Shown here piece after piece: positions 1-10,315 of a stretch of 64,000 nucleotides of DNA (within the stretch, counting starts at the first letter, position 1; each line of letters begins with the position of its first letter). Under the pieces are notes generated by a model. That model made no database searches and had not been told where the DNA came from. It saw only the letters and a program-made list of their open reading frames with translations. The DNA is from Myotis daubentonii (Eukaryota; Chordata; Mammalia; Chiroptera; Vespertilionidae). The stretch spans positions 50,998,093 to 51,062,092 of the forward strand of contig NC_081849.1 of the NCBI RefSeq assembly GCF_963259705.1. Direction: 5' to 3'. A program made the translations under genes and the position numbers.

Positions 1-701
1 TTCTGTGAGATGTGCAATTACATCATGCCTGTTTTATTGACGAGGAAGCAAAACCAAAGAGATGTCAAGTAACTTGCCCACGACCACAGGTAGGAAACAG
101 CGGAGCCAGAATTAAAAACCAGGAAGTTTGTTCCCAAGATCTATCCATTTGCCTCACAAAGGTTCGATCTGATTACCAGATATCTGTTTGGTGTTTCAAA
201 GTTAAAAACACCGGGGAAACTCTACCATTCTTATTGCAAATAAGGCAGCGCACTGAGTGAACCCACATTTACTTCCTGTCTGACAGTGTCCCTCACACAA
301 ACACACACTCCTAGAGTGGCACGCTCCTCAGTTTAGGTTACGGACACTGGTGGAGAACTCACCCTTGTAAAGGGATTGCAGGAGAGAATTAAACTAGGCT
401 CAGAGGTCGTTGGGTAACAGTGAACGGTCAAATTTCGCTTTCACAGCCAGAACCCCATTTCCCCCAGAAAAGAAAGTGATACACAGTGTTTCACCATCAT
501 CAGTGACTTCAGACTCCTTGCTTGGAAGCGTGGCGAGTGAGCTCAGAAGGTCATGTCCTCCTTAGTCCTCCCTTCCCAGAGGAGGAGCATTCCTTCAGAC
601 GCAAGATTCCAGCCAATGCTCTTCCAGCAGCTTCAGGAATCAGGAAGCCTCAGAACTAAGAACTGGAACCCCACTGAAGGAGGACAGGCAGAAGCATTAG
701 A
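1..701. other. No recognisable feature
   Basis: Ordinary mixed-composition sequence. The 82-codon frame at 12-260 has no recognisable domain and no clear splice context. No repeat family is recognised. Confidence 0.5.
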
Positions 702-714
702 CTGAAGTGTACAT

Positions 715-934
715 TTTTTTAAATGTATTTTTTTTTTTATTTCAGAGAGGAAGGGAGAAGGAGAGAGAGAGAGAGAAACATCAATGATGAGAGAGAATCA
801 CTGATCGGCTGCCTCCTGCATGCCCCACACTGGGGATTGAGCCCACAACCCGGGCATGTGCTCTAACCGGGAATCAAACCATGACCTCCTGGTTCATAGG
901 TCGATGCTCAACCACTGAGCCACGCCGGCCAGGC
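715..934 (-). repeat. VES-type tRNA-derived SINE
   Basis: Read on the minus strand this begins CCTGGCCGGCGTGGCTCAG, has the tRNA-like A-box region and a B-box-like GGTTTGATTCC, then a CT-rich tail region and an A-rich end (the T run near 715-740 on the plus strand). It is flanked by a perfect 13-bp direct repeat, CTGAAGTGTACAT, at 702-714 and 935-947, the target duplication of L1-driven insertion. The 'gtggctcagtggttgagc' 5' end and 'cataggtcgatgctcaacc' on the plus strand are typical of bat VES SINEs. Any short ORF overlapping it is incidental. Confidence 0.93.
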
Positions 935-947
935 CTGAAGTGTACAT

Positions 948-1994
948 CCTTCCTCTGCTCCTGGTCACAGAGCCCCGAGAAGGGAGCATCACTTCCCTTT
1001 CCTTTTCCAGGGAGAAGGGATGAGTGCTGGGCTTGGTGTTTGAGAAGGTCTGAAAGGCTCTGTGTACTCCACACACAATCTTCGCTGTAAATGCTTTTGA
1101 GATGTCACTAAAAGACAATTTAACTCAGGTTTTCACAGTCTTCTCCCAAGTAGATACTCTCCACATGGTGAGGGGAAAAGTTTCAGGAGCAAATGCTTCA
1201 AATATGTGTGAAGATAATCTAATGAACACCAACACAAATTCTTTAGTCTACTAAAGAATTCTCTCTAAACAAAAACTGGACCCATGAGCAAACCCATCAC
1301 AGAACCTGCCATGCGGTCACCAATGATTTCGTGATGTGTCAAAGATTAGCTGTCTGTGGGAGCAGGACACTGTGTAAGCAGACAGTTTTGTCATCTTTTT
1401 GCTTTTGTTCACAGCGTTAAGGCTGGATTAAAATACCGCCCAGTGCCTCTCTACCTATCATTCAAGGCCGACAGCATCAGAAAGGTGCTCACAAAGCTGT
1501 ATCTGAAGTGAAATAAAACAGGGGCTCTCTCTTCCCATTTCAAATCCTGCTTTAAGTGACATCAGCAGTAAATCATGTTTCTTCTGTTATTACATATTCT
1601 TCTGCTCAGATTGGGAAGCACAGGAGAAAAAAATATGCCAAGAACAACTCACAGTGGATCAATATCAAATTGCTCTCACCAATGGAGTCCTCCCCCAGCC
1701 CCACAATTCTGACTCCCGTTGGCATTGCTTACCAAATGATTAATTGTACAATATTAAAAATTGGAAGGCAAACATTTTATTGTGTTCTTGGGGCAAGCTG
1801 ATATCCACAAACAGGAAAATATTCTTATAAATAGGTGAGAGGATAATGGGAACGAACGACAGTATTTCAAGTAGGGAGGAGGAAGGTATTCTAAGTTGAC
1901 ATCGAACAATACTCAATAATTGTAACCAGGCAGCAACAAACAAAAGAGCAGCAGGTCTGATAAAAGATCAGTGGGGGGTAAGTGCACACACAAT
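948..1994. other. No recognisable feature
   Basis: No gene or repeat family recognised. Short frames on both strands lack conserved motifs. Confidence 0.45.
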
Positions 1995-1997
1995 AAC

Positions 1998-2080
1998 CAC
2001 CACCTGGAGGGCTGCTCTGGGGTGATGCACAGGTCCAGGCCCTCCCTGGAGATGCAGATTCAGAGGGTCTGAGCCTCTCT
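1998..2080 (-). repeat. MER5-like hAT remnant
   Basis: The segments 'acctggagggct' and 'gattcagagggtctg' resemble the reverse complement of the MER5A non-autonomous hAT element, with internal decay. No terminal repeats or target duplication remain, so the family call is tentative. Confidence 0.45.
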
Positions 2081-2084
2081 GGTT

Positions 2085-2116
2085 TAAACAAACAAACAAA
2101 CAAACAAACAAACAAA
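2085..2116. repeat. (AAAC)n microsatellite
   Basis: About eight perfect AAAC tetranucleotide units directly follow the MER5-like remnant. Confidence 0.95.
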
Positions 2117-2196
2117 TAAGCTCTTGAGCAGGCTGATTCATTCTTCTATTGAGCAACCACCGCTTTAAGTCCCCAGAGTATGAGACTTCTTAGTTG

Positions 2197-2310
2197 TTGT
2201 TATTGTTTTTTAATTTATTATTATTGTTGAAAGTATAACAGACGTCCCCTTTCTGCCCCTATTACCCTCTCCATCCTGCTTCTGTTCCCTCCCCAGGCCT
2301 CCCCCAAACT
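2197..2310 (-). repeat. L1 3'-end fragment
   Basis: The plus strand reads 'tttattattattgttgaaagtataacag...cccctttc...', the reverse complement of the bat L1 3' terminus (compare the plus-strand L1 end at 42170-42215, '...ggagacatatgtaatactttaaacaataaag'). The A-rich tail of the element appears as the T-rich stretch at its left edge. About 110 bp survive, so it is a severely 5'-truncated copy. Confidence 0.6.
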
Positions 2311-2649
2311 ATTGGCTACTTCTCAGTTTGAAAGATAGTGAAGGTAATGATAACCACTAGTTCAGCCTCTCACACAGCCTGAGAAGTAGCCCAAAGACCA
2401 GTGCCAGCTGTTGGGACCTGGATTGAAAGTATATTGAACTCATTACACAGGCGTTCTCCTTGGCTTCATACAACACCCTCTGACTATATTTATTAGGAAG
2501 TGTCTTGTCATTTCTAAAGGTAGAACGGGTAATTGAATCTAAGTGGTTTCCCTTTATATTCCCTATCTTAGTGAATGGCCCTATTCTCCCACTTCTAGTC
2601 TTCTTGGACTGATCTTCTAGTCCCCTGAACTCTGGGGCTTCTACCTCAC

Positions 2650-2890
2650 TAACAGCTCTCAAATTGGCCTCCTCTCCAGTGGCTGTGCCTCAGTTCAGGT
2701 TCTCCTGGTTTCCCGTCTGGATTACTGCAGTAATCTCCTCAATTGGTTTTCCTACCTCCTCTTTTACTTCCCTCCAGTCCATTTCCCATAAATCGGATCA
2801 TTTCACTTTCCCCAAATAAAATGTTTTCATAACCCCCTACTGCCTCCAGAACCAAATCCAAGCTGAGCACACAAAGTACTAATTGTTCCC
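2650..2890 (+). repeat. L2 LINE 3'-region fragment
   Basis: The order of 'ctggattactgcagtaatctcctc', 'tccagtccatttcc', 'cggatcatttcact' and 'ctactgcctccagaaccaaatccaa' follows the 3' part of mammalian L2 elements in plus orientation. Heavily diverged, as expected for a family shared across mammals. Confidence 0.65.
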
Positions 2891-3703
2891 AAGGGTTTGG
2901 TTTAAAAGCCAGGTAACATAAGAAAAGCAGGCTGGATGGGAGTAGATTTGGGCACCATGGAGTCCCTCAGCTCCCATGGCTCATTGCCATTTCAGTGTTG
3001 ATAGGTCTTCCATTTTTCAAGAGAAGCTACATTTATGTGCTGTCCCCCAATTTTTTAAATTAATATGAACACATGATGCTCCCTCACCCCCCACCCCTTC
3101 CCAAGCCTGTGGACTAGACTCAGTCCAAGGTTTGCACCTGTTTTAGACCTTTACTCCATCTGAATATGGCTGATGTCCAAGAATTTCACAGCACTTTAAA
3201 CCACATTGTGATGTACACTGTAAAAACCTAAATCTAAACTTGCTAAGGGCAGGAAGTTAAACAAATCTTTCCTATCCTGCCTTCTTGTTCAAAAGCGATT
3301 TTCTCTTCATTACATGATAAAATTCACCTTGGTCACAACATCATTACCTTTGGTACAGCCCCTTTTCTATTTTTTGTTTATTATTTCCCTGTAGTAGGGA
3401 GGCAATGAATGGCGTCTTCCAAGAGGAAGACAGACAAGCCAGACATGGCCATGAAGGACTTAAGACAGCAAGGCCATGAGAGACCGCTTGGAAAGAAAGC
3501 TGGAAGGCTGGGTCTGAGGGATGGCACTCATGAAGGTGAGCATGAGTTCATCAACTGATTCCCCCACCCTACAGGGCAAGTCAAAGTTCACCTGTCCATG
3601 TAAAGGTTCTCAAACAAGCTCAAAACCTAACGTCCTCCTAGACCCTGACTTGGGTAAATACAGATACATTAACTGTCACCACCTCTCTACAATCCAAACA
3701 TCA
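2891..3703. other. No recognisable feature
   Basis: No gene or repeat recognised. The short frame at 3521-3724 runs into the Helitron and is not supported as coding. Confidence 0.45.
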
Positions 3704-3977
3704 TCCTATATAATAAAAGGCTAATATGCAAATCGACCAAACAGCAGAATGACCAGTCTCTATGACGTGCACTGACCAACAGGGGGCAGATGCTCAGCGC
3801 CGCTCATCCAGAAGCCAGGCTGACAGCTGGTAAGCACAGAGGCGGCGGTGGTGGGAGCCTCTCCCACCTCTGTGGCAGTGCTAAGGATGTCCCCCAAGGG
3901 CTCCCAGACTGTGAGAGGGAGCAAGCTGGGCTGAGGCACTCCCCTGAGTGCACAAATTTCATGCACCAGCCCGCTAG
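3704..3977 (+). mobile_element. Non-autonomous Helitron (HeliBat type)
   Basis: The element starts TCCTATATAATAAAAGGC directly after an A and ends CTAG directly before a T, the A/T insertion rule of Helitrons. A hairpin with a GTGCA/TGCAC stem around an AAATTTC-containing loop lies at about 3948-3965, some 10 bp before the terminal CTAG. At 274 bp it has no Rep/helicase coding capacity and would depend on an autonomous partner. These ends match the HeliBat group known from vesper bats. Confidence 0.92.
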
Positions 3978-4158
3978 TTTTATATAGTATTGCCCTAAGA
4001 ATGACCAAAAGTTCTATGTTCTTAATCTTTTTGATCAGGGAATGCCTTGAAAATCTGAGGAAATCTATGCCTTTGAAAGAAAATATACATGCAAATAAAG
4101 TTTTTTGTTTGTTTGTTTTTTACAATTTGCTTATTAGTCCTAGTATATATCCACGCAT

Positions 4159-4183
4159 CCCCCCCCCCCCCCCCCCCCCGCCC
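4159..4183. repeat. Poly-C tract
   Basis: A run of 21 C (4159-4179), one G, then CCC. No flanking repeat explains it. Confidence 0.97.
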
Positions 4184-5365
4184 AAGTGATATTGGTAAGG
4201 ACTCTTACCTACAGAATACCTTGATTTATTCCCAAAACAACGATTCCCTATGAAGAAAAAAGCCCCACAGTGAACCAAAATGTAAGCATTTATTATTAAG
4301 CCTTCCTTACTTAGGCCAGCAGCTTCCTTAGACCAGGTTTCTTTTGGAAGAAAGCTCCTGGCCTTTCGGCACTGTGCTGCAGAACCCCCAGCTCAGAGTC
4401 TGGAGCTCAGCGGCAGAGGCTCATAAAATTGCTTTTATCAGTTCACCCCAGGAGGTTGGGTCCTAGGAAACTGGTCATACATTCCACTCAGACAAACATA
4501 TCACAGATCGCTAGAAATAATCAGTCACGTGGATTAGAATGCTGTATCCTCTTCCCACCAGACAGTCAACCTGAGAAACTAAACGGTGATCAGAAGGCTG
4601 CATTGGAAACACAGTGAATGTGAGCTGGGTGGTCTCCTGGGCAGGACAGGATGCCTGTGCCCTCTCTCCCACCATGGACTGTGGCTGCCAGGGAGAAGCA
4701 AGCCGGAGAAACTTCTTAAGCATGGCAATTCTTCTTGCTTTTTAATGTTTCCACCATAAAATACAATCACATGAAAGAACACTCTTGATGGCACATAATC
4801 ACTTTAACACATCTTTACTATTAACATTTTGATGTGTATCTTCAATCATTTTTTTCTTATATATACTTCTGATCCTGATATCAGCTCTATTTTGCATCCT
4901 GCTCTCTAAGCTCCTACCAGTCAAGGATCCTTCTGCTCACCCGAATTAAAGAATGATGTAAAGTTTATTGATCTTTTAAGAGACAAGAAATAAAACTGCT
5001 TTTAAAACTCTTTACATTCTTGCTAAAAGGTCAAACCTGATTCTGATCAAGCCTCTGGTTCTAACTTGCAGTTTATATGAAATATAGGTAAACAGAAATA
5101 TAATCTACACCAGGGAAGGAATAAACAAATTCCAGCATGTGAAAAAAAAATTGTATGAAGCAAATGTCGCAGTTTCAACAACCAAATGGAAAATTTAAGA
5201 GAAGAAAAAAAAGAAGAAGAAACCAATGAAAAACAATTTAAGAGTATATCAGTCAAGTGCAATGCGTGGCTCTTGTTTCCAATACACTTTGAGATGCTTT
5301 AGATAAGCCTTATTGTAACCACAAAGCAAAAAATTCGAGGAGATGCACAAAAGATAACGAAAGGG
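4184..5365. other. No recognisable feature
   Basis: No gene or known repeat recognised. 5140-5235 is A-rich and may be a decayed LINE edge. Confidence 0.4.
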
Positions 5366-6070
5366 GAAACAGGGCATACACCATGGAGAATCAATTTACA
5401 AAGGTAGGCAGGAGAGGAGAGGAAAAGGAACAATGGGAATATAAAACCACCAGAAAAAAACAAGATGGCATGGGTAAGTTCCTACATATCAATAAGAACT
5501 CTAAATGTAAATGGACCGAATTCACCCACCAAAGGGCACATAGTGGCTGGATGGCTAAATACACAGGACCCAGGTATGTGCTACCTACAACAGGCTCACT
5601 TCAGCTTTAAAGACACACACACAGGCTCAAACTGAAGTGATGGAACAAAATACTTCATCCAAGTAGAAACTGAAAGTGGAGGTAGGTATACTTATTATCA
5701 TACAAAATAGACTTCAAGCCAAAAACAGTAGCAAGAGACAAAGAAGTTCATTTATATAATGTCAAAGGGGTCAATTCATCAAGAAAATATAACATCATAA
5801 ATAGATACACACCTAACATTGGAGCCCCTAAATATATTAAGCAAATACTAACAGATCTGAAGAGAGTACTGAGCAACAATAGTACTCAATACCCACTTTC
5901 GGCAATGGATAGATCACCCAGACAGAAAACCAACAGGCAGACGATGGACGTGAATCACACATTAAACCAAATGGACCTAACAGACATGTGTAGACATTCT
6001 ATCCATTAGAAGCCAAATACAAGTCCTTCTCCAAGTGCACACCAAACTTTCTCAAATACACTTTAAAAAT
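5366..6070 (+). repeat. L1 ORF2 5' (endonuclease) pseudogene fragment
   Basis: The translation in plus orientation, with stops and frameshifts, follows the L1 ORF2 endonuclease domain: a peptide resembling 'SKCKWTEFTHQRAHSGWMAKYTG' near 5500-5570 and 'PTTGSLQL' near 5590-5610 (compare the L1 theme 'CLQETHF'), then 'gacacacacacaggctcaaactgaag', 'gggtcaattcatcaag' and 'atggatagatcacccagacag'. It is an old non-functional copy. Confidence 0.85.
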
Positions 6071-6082
6071 TTCAATCTTATA

Positions 6083-6340
6083 AACATACTTTGAGCCAAA
6101 CACAGAAAGTGCATATACTGTATGATTTCACTCATAAAACTCAAAAAGGATAGTGCTTACCTTTGGGTGGGATGGTCCCTGGAGGGAGGGGGCGGTGGCT
6201 CAGGTATTGCTGATATTCTGCTTTCCCATTGAGGTCCTACGTACAACAATACATTCATTTGTGAGAATTCATCAAGCTGTATATTTCTTATTTATGTGCT
6301 TACTTTCTTTATGTTATACAATAAAATAGTTGCATTCACG
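6083..6340 (+). repeat. L1 3'-UTR fragment joined to the ORF2 5' fragment
   Basis: 'gcatatactgtatgatttcactcat', 'tagtgcttacctttgggtgg' and 'gagaattcatcaagctgtat' follow the order found near the 3' end of older mammalian L1 elements. It sits right after ORF2 5'-domain sequence, so most of ORF2 is missing between the two pieces. Either a large internal deletion or two separate insertions would explain this. Confidence 0.65.
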
Positions 6341-6425
6341 AGTCCATCTGAACACTTATATTTGAGGATATTGAGGAGTTGCTGGGAGCGTTCTTTGTTG
6401 ATCATAATGAAAAGGAAAATGGCAC

Positions 6426-6476
6426 GGGGGGGGGGGGGAGGGGGGGGTGGAGGGGGAGGGGGGGGGTGGGGGTGGG
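6426..6476. repeat. Long G-rich tract
   Basis: About 50 bp of almost pure G with a few A and T interruptions, containing many runs of four or more G. It gives a glycine-rich frame on the plus strand and a proline-rich frame on the minus strand, both artefacts of composition. Confidence 0.97.
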
Positions 6477-6784
6477 CTTGCAACCTAGTTCAGTATCTGG
6501 TTAAAACTGCAGTCTTACTTCCCCACTCTGACTGACAGGGGTGGAGCTGCAGAGCCTAACCCCAGGGCCTCGCCACAGCTGACCTGGGCGGAGCAGCAGG
6601 GACCCTCAGGGGCCCGTCACAGGAGGAGATACAGAGGCCAGAGCCTCCCCAAGAGTTTAGTTCAGTATTTGGAACCGGAATTGCCCTCGACTAGGAGATC
6701 TGCGAAATAAAGGTTACACTTTCCTCCCTCAGAGTGCTGGCTGATCGTTCTCCCATGCATTCTGCCACAACAATAATACTGGGA

Positions 6785-7010
6785 TTTTGTCCAAAAAGTC
6801 TTATATTTTAGAAACACATACTGAAATATTTATGGATAAACTGTGAAGCTTGAGATTTATTTTAACAGGTGGGGGAGGAGGGAAAAGGGAGAAAGTTGGA
6901 GTTTAGATAGGCATTGTAGACAGTTGTTGAAGCCCAGTGATGGTAACATGAAGGTACATTAAGCTATCCTTTCATATAGATTTAGAATTTTTCCTTACAA
7001 AAAGTAATTG
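6785..7010 (+). repeat. L1 3'-end-like fragment
   Basis: 'actgaaatatttatggataaactg', 'gggggaggaggg', 'tgttgaagcccagtgatggtaacatg' and 'cattaagctatcct' follow the order seen at the 3' end of older mammalian L1 subfamilies. Strongly diverged. Confidence 0.5.
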
Positions 7011-7159
7011 TAGAATCCAGGCACTTCTCCTTGCTCAACTCCTTTTCTCTGCACTGCACATGGCTTCCACCTCTCCCTGCTTCCACCATTGCCTCAAGCA
7101 GTGCAGCTCACCTGGACTCTCAATCTGAGCACCAGCACATCCTACAGGCCCCTTAAGGC

Positions 7160-7279
7160 AGTGGTTTGTTATAAGGTGGGGCCACAACAACAGAATTTCC
7201 AGAGAATGAGGCCCAGAAATCAGGATTTTAAAAAGATTCCCAGGTGATTCTAATGTGCAGCCAAGGTTGAGAACCACTG
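7160..7279 (+). repeat. MER20-like hAT element, internally deleted
   Basis: The element keeps CAGTGGTT at its left end and '...gttgagaaccactg' at its right end. The right arm closely matches that of the full-length relative at 18311-18535 ('gaggcccagaaatcaggatttta', 'gattcccaggtgattctaatgtgcagcc'). Most of the left arm is missing, so the sequence jumps from the terminal CAGTGGTTT to the central 'gttat..ggtgg.gccacaac'. No 8-bp target duplication is visible. Confidence 0.8.
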
Positions 7280-8756
7280 ATCTAGCAGAAGTGAGTTTAT
7301 AAAAACCAATTTTAAAAAGGGGGGTCTTTTCTAGAAAGGAGGGTCCTATGCTAATTGCTACAGAAAGAGATTTCCCTCATTCATTCATTCCCTCCCCCTC
7401 TCTCCAAATATGCACATAAAAGTGGGATTTGGAAGCTACTCTAGTGTCTTGCTAAATCTGAGAAACATTGTTAAATTTGAGAAGTAGCCTCAGGAACATA
7501 GTCATTAACCCTTCCTCAGGGTGGGCTACTTCTACTGAGCACTAATCTAAGCCATTTCACACAGACCCTCACAGACTTAGGTGTCAGAAGGTGGTCACCT
7601 GAGAGTGCATCGTTTTGGAGCCTTCCGTCCCCTCCAGTTGTTGAATTTTCCTCAGAAATTCTGGGTTTATGGGAGAAGGGAGGAAGAAAAAGCACTTAAG
7701 CATCTGTGGACTGGTGGGGAGTTTCTATGAAGAGTTGGCCACAAAAGAGCACCAACAAGCAGGCTGAAGGCTAAATGGAATGGAGGCAAAACATTTATCC
7801 AAATGAGATTCTATTAATTTTCCAGGAGTGTGGATGGTACAAGATAATTTACTTGAATGGGTCTCAAAGCATACATTGTCAGCCTGGGAACCAAAGCACA
7901 CAAATCGGAGTTTGATTTAGGAATTAATAAACAGATGTAATTTGGGGGAAATTAAAGCATTTATCAGCCTCTGTGAACCACAGGGCTGTCTGTGTGAACC
8001 TAAACTACAACGCACTCTAACATATCCTCCGAGCTCAGGGGTTTCTGTCCCTGTGACAGCCACTCACTTTGCCGGAAGTCTTGTTTTATTCCAACCCCTG
8101 TGAGGTCGGAATAAACCACGTAGCCTTCGGCCGCTTTCCCACCCTGCAGATCACCTGCACGTATAGACAGGCAACCTGCCTGAGCAATCACCACACAGCC
8201 ACCCGCTCCCACTGCCCCCAGGCTTCCTCCTGCTCAGACTCTAACATGAGTGCCAAAAAAAAACACATCCACAAATACGAAAACCTTCCTAATGTTCAAG
8301 CAACGCACCTGTTGAGTTGATCATAGAATTCTTTTGTGAAATTCATTTACCTCTAGAAAAATCTGGATAGAAATAGTTGTGAAGCAGATAGATTCTCCTG
8401 GGAGTTCAAGACATTCTTCAGATTCTTGAGGTTTTTTTTTTTTATACTTTTGCACTTCAACGGCACTGGTATCTGACTGGGAATAATCTGACTATTTTAG
8501 GCACATTTATAGTGGCTCAGGGGTTTAGAGGACAGCTAACCACACATTCATGTCACTTTAAATCCACAGGTAACGAGATCCTTCTTAAAGGGGAAGGCAT
8601 TCTAATCTGGTGGTCATTAGCAATTGTGCTTTGGGAAAATCTCAATTTCCATGTGGCAGCAAGGAGGTGAAGGGCTCAGAGCAACACTTTCAATGGCCCT
8701 TGAAAGAGAGTAAGGGCGTAGTGCCTGGCCACACAATGGGCAGACTTAGCTTATAC
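7280..8756. other. No recognisable feature
   Basis: No gene or repeat family recognised. 8060-8230 is somewhat richer in CpG than its surroundings but shows no coding signal. Confidence 0.4.
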
Positions 8757-8990
8757 CAGTGATGGCAAACCTTTTGAGCTCAACGTGTCAGCATTTTGAA
8801 AAACCCTAACTTAACTCTGGTGCCGTGTTACATATAGAAATTTTTTGATATTTGCAACCATAGTAAAACAAAGACTTATATTTTTGATATTTATTTTTTA
8901 TATTTAAATGCCATTTAACAAAGAAAAATCAACCAAAAAATGAGTTCGCGTGTCACCTCTGACACGTGTGTCATAGGTTCGCCATCACTG
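8757..8990 (-). mobile_element. hAT MITE (vesper-bat type)
   Basis: A 234-bp element with ends CAGTGATGGCAAACC and its near-perfect inverted counterpart GGTTCGCCATCACTG. It is flanked by GCTTATAC (8749-8756) and GCCTATAT (8991-8998), an 8-bp target duplication with two mismatches. It aligns end to end, in opposite orientation, with the element at 46234-46468; I count about nine substitutions, roughly 4 percent divergence. There is no transposase frame. Such elements are moved by hAT transposases supplied in trans. Confidence 0.92.
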
Positions 8991-9394
8991 GCCTATATGA
9001 ATCTGTGCAGCTCCTGATGAGGCAAGTGTACATGCTATGGTTTCGTGCCACAGGCAGTGCAGATGGATTCTGGTCAGACTACAGACTTTGCCAAAACTTC
9101 TTGACTTATAAGCCAGGAATGATACCAGTGCCTGTGGTATCAGCTTTTGTGAAGATTAAGTGAGGTGGCCCCAAATAAGCTCTGAGTGCCTCCCCCTCAC
9201 AGCCAGCACTCAGTATTTGTCAGCTATTTTGGATGGAGGGTACACATGCCAAAGAATGATGATGATCCCACATTGATGTGCTATTTAAAGATATTTAAAG
9301 GAAAATTCTGGGGAAACATGATGGACGCACACTTTCAATTTGTGGATCAGAACTTATTTCAATGGAGCACAAAGAGGAAGTCAAACCACTGGGG

Positions 9395-9560
9395 GAAAGC
9401 TGTGGGGCCTAACAGAAAGGGCGCTGGACCAGAGGAAAGAGGTCTGGGTTTAAGTCCTGGGTCATTTCCACCTCTGAGACTTGGAATCAAGCCGCTCATC
9501 CCTTTGGGTTCATAAGGAGAGTTGATCTTTGTGGCTGCTTCCAGCTTAAAACTATGATTT
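9395..9560 (+). repeat. MIR SINE fragment
   Basis: 'agaaagggcgctggaccagagg', 'tctgggtttaagtcctgg', 'tgagacttggaatcaagcc' and 'cctttgggttcataagg' follow the MIR order of tRNA-like part, core and tail. Decayed. Confidence 0.5.
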
Positions 9561-10069
9561 GATGACAAGTAGTCCTTATATCACTGCTTCTTTGACTAGG
9601 TGTGTATTAGGGTGTTTTGGGGGTTTTTTAGGAGTCACTTTGGGTCCCTATACCTCCACTGCCCTCTTGTTTAAAACATAGACTGCTTTAATTAGACTTA
9701 CATGATAGTAGACTCAAACCAGAAGTTCAATTCCCCCCTCCCCCTGGACACAAACTGACACTAAGGTAGAATTCGACAAATATTATCTTAAGATACTAGG
9801 ATCTTGGTCTTCCATCTTCCTTAATAATGTTTGCAGTGATAAATATGTCCTGAGTGGGATTTTCCCCCTAAAAAAACAATTTGTAGAGACCTAGTCACAG
9901 TGCTGACCAGTTTCCCTTGTTATAGGCTGCCCACAGCTGGTCAGGGTTTTGCTGTGGCTGCAGCCATGAAATAGAAGGATGCTACCTCCGTGAGCACTGG
10001 AGCCCTTCCTGAGTACCACTTTGCACCTGCTAGTAAAGCCCGGCCATTTAGAGGAATTCACTTACTTAA
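9561..10069. other. No recognisable feature up to the TTAA target
   Basis: No gene or repeat recognised. The last four bases (10066-10069) are the left TTAA target copy of the piggyBac-type MITE. Confidence 0.45.
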
Positions 10070-10311
10070 CACATTGCGGGTGGATCATGGGCATTCTCGT
10101 GTTTTCATATTACACAGTGTTTTACATAAATTTTAAAGGCATGCCTTAAAATTAAATAACCATTGCATTTTGAAGTTATTTATTACATGTTCTTACACGC
10201 TAATATCTTTTTAAGGTATGATACTTCGTAAAATGTTTTTTGTACTCGTTCAAGAGAAACTAATCTGGCCACTGGGTAAAGCTAGCAATAAAACTAGTGG
10301 TGCGCAATGTG
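10070..10311. mobile_element. piggyBac-type MITE
   Basis: Perfect TTAA copies lie at 10066-10069 and 10312-10315. Between them is a 242-bp segment with a perfect 9-bp terminal inverted repeat, CACATTGCG at the left and CGCAATGTG at the right. TTAA duplication is the hallmark of the piggyBac superfamily. There is no transposase frame, so this is a non-autonomous element. The interior is AT-rich with no recognised genes. Confidence 0.9.
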
Positions 10312-10315
10312 TTAA

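Noticed and set aside
6292..6535. Polyglycine and polyproline frames
   Set aside because: Direct products of the G-rich tract.
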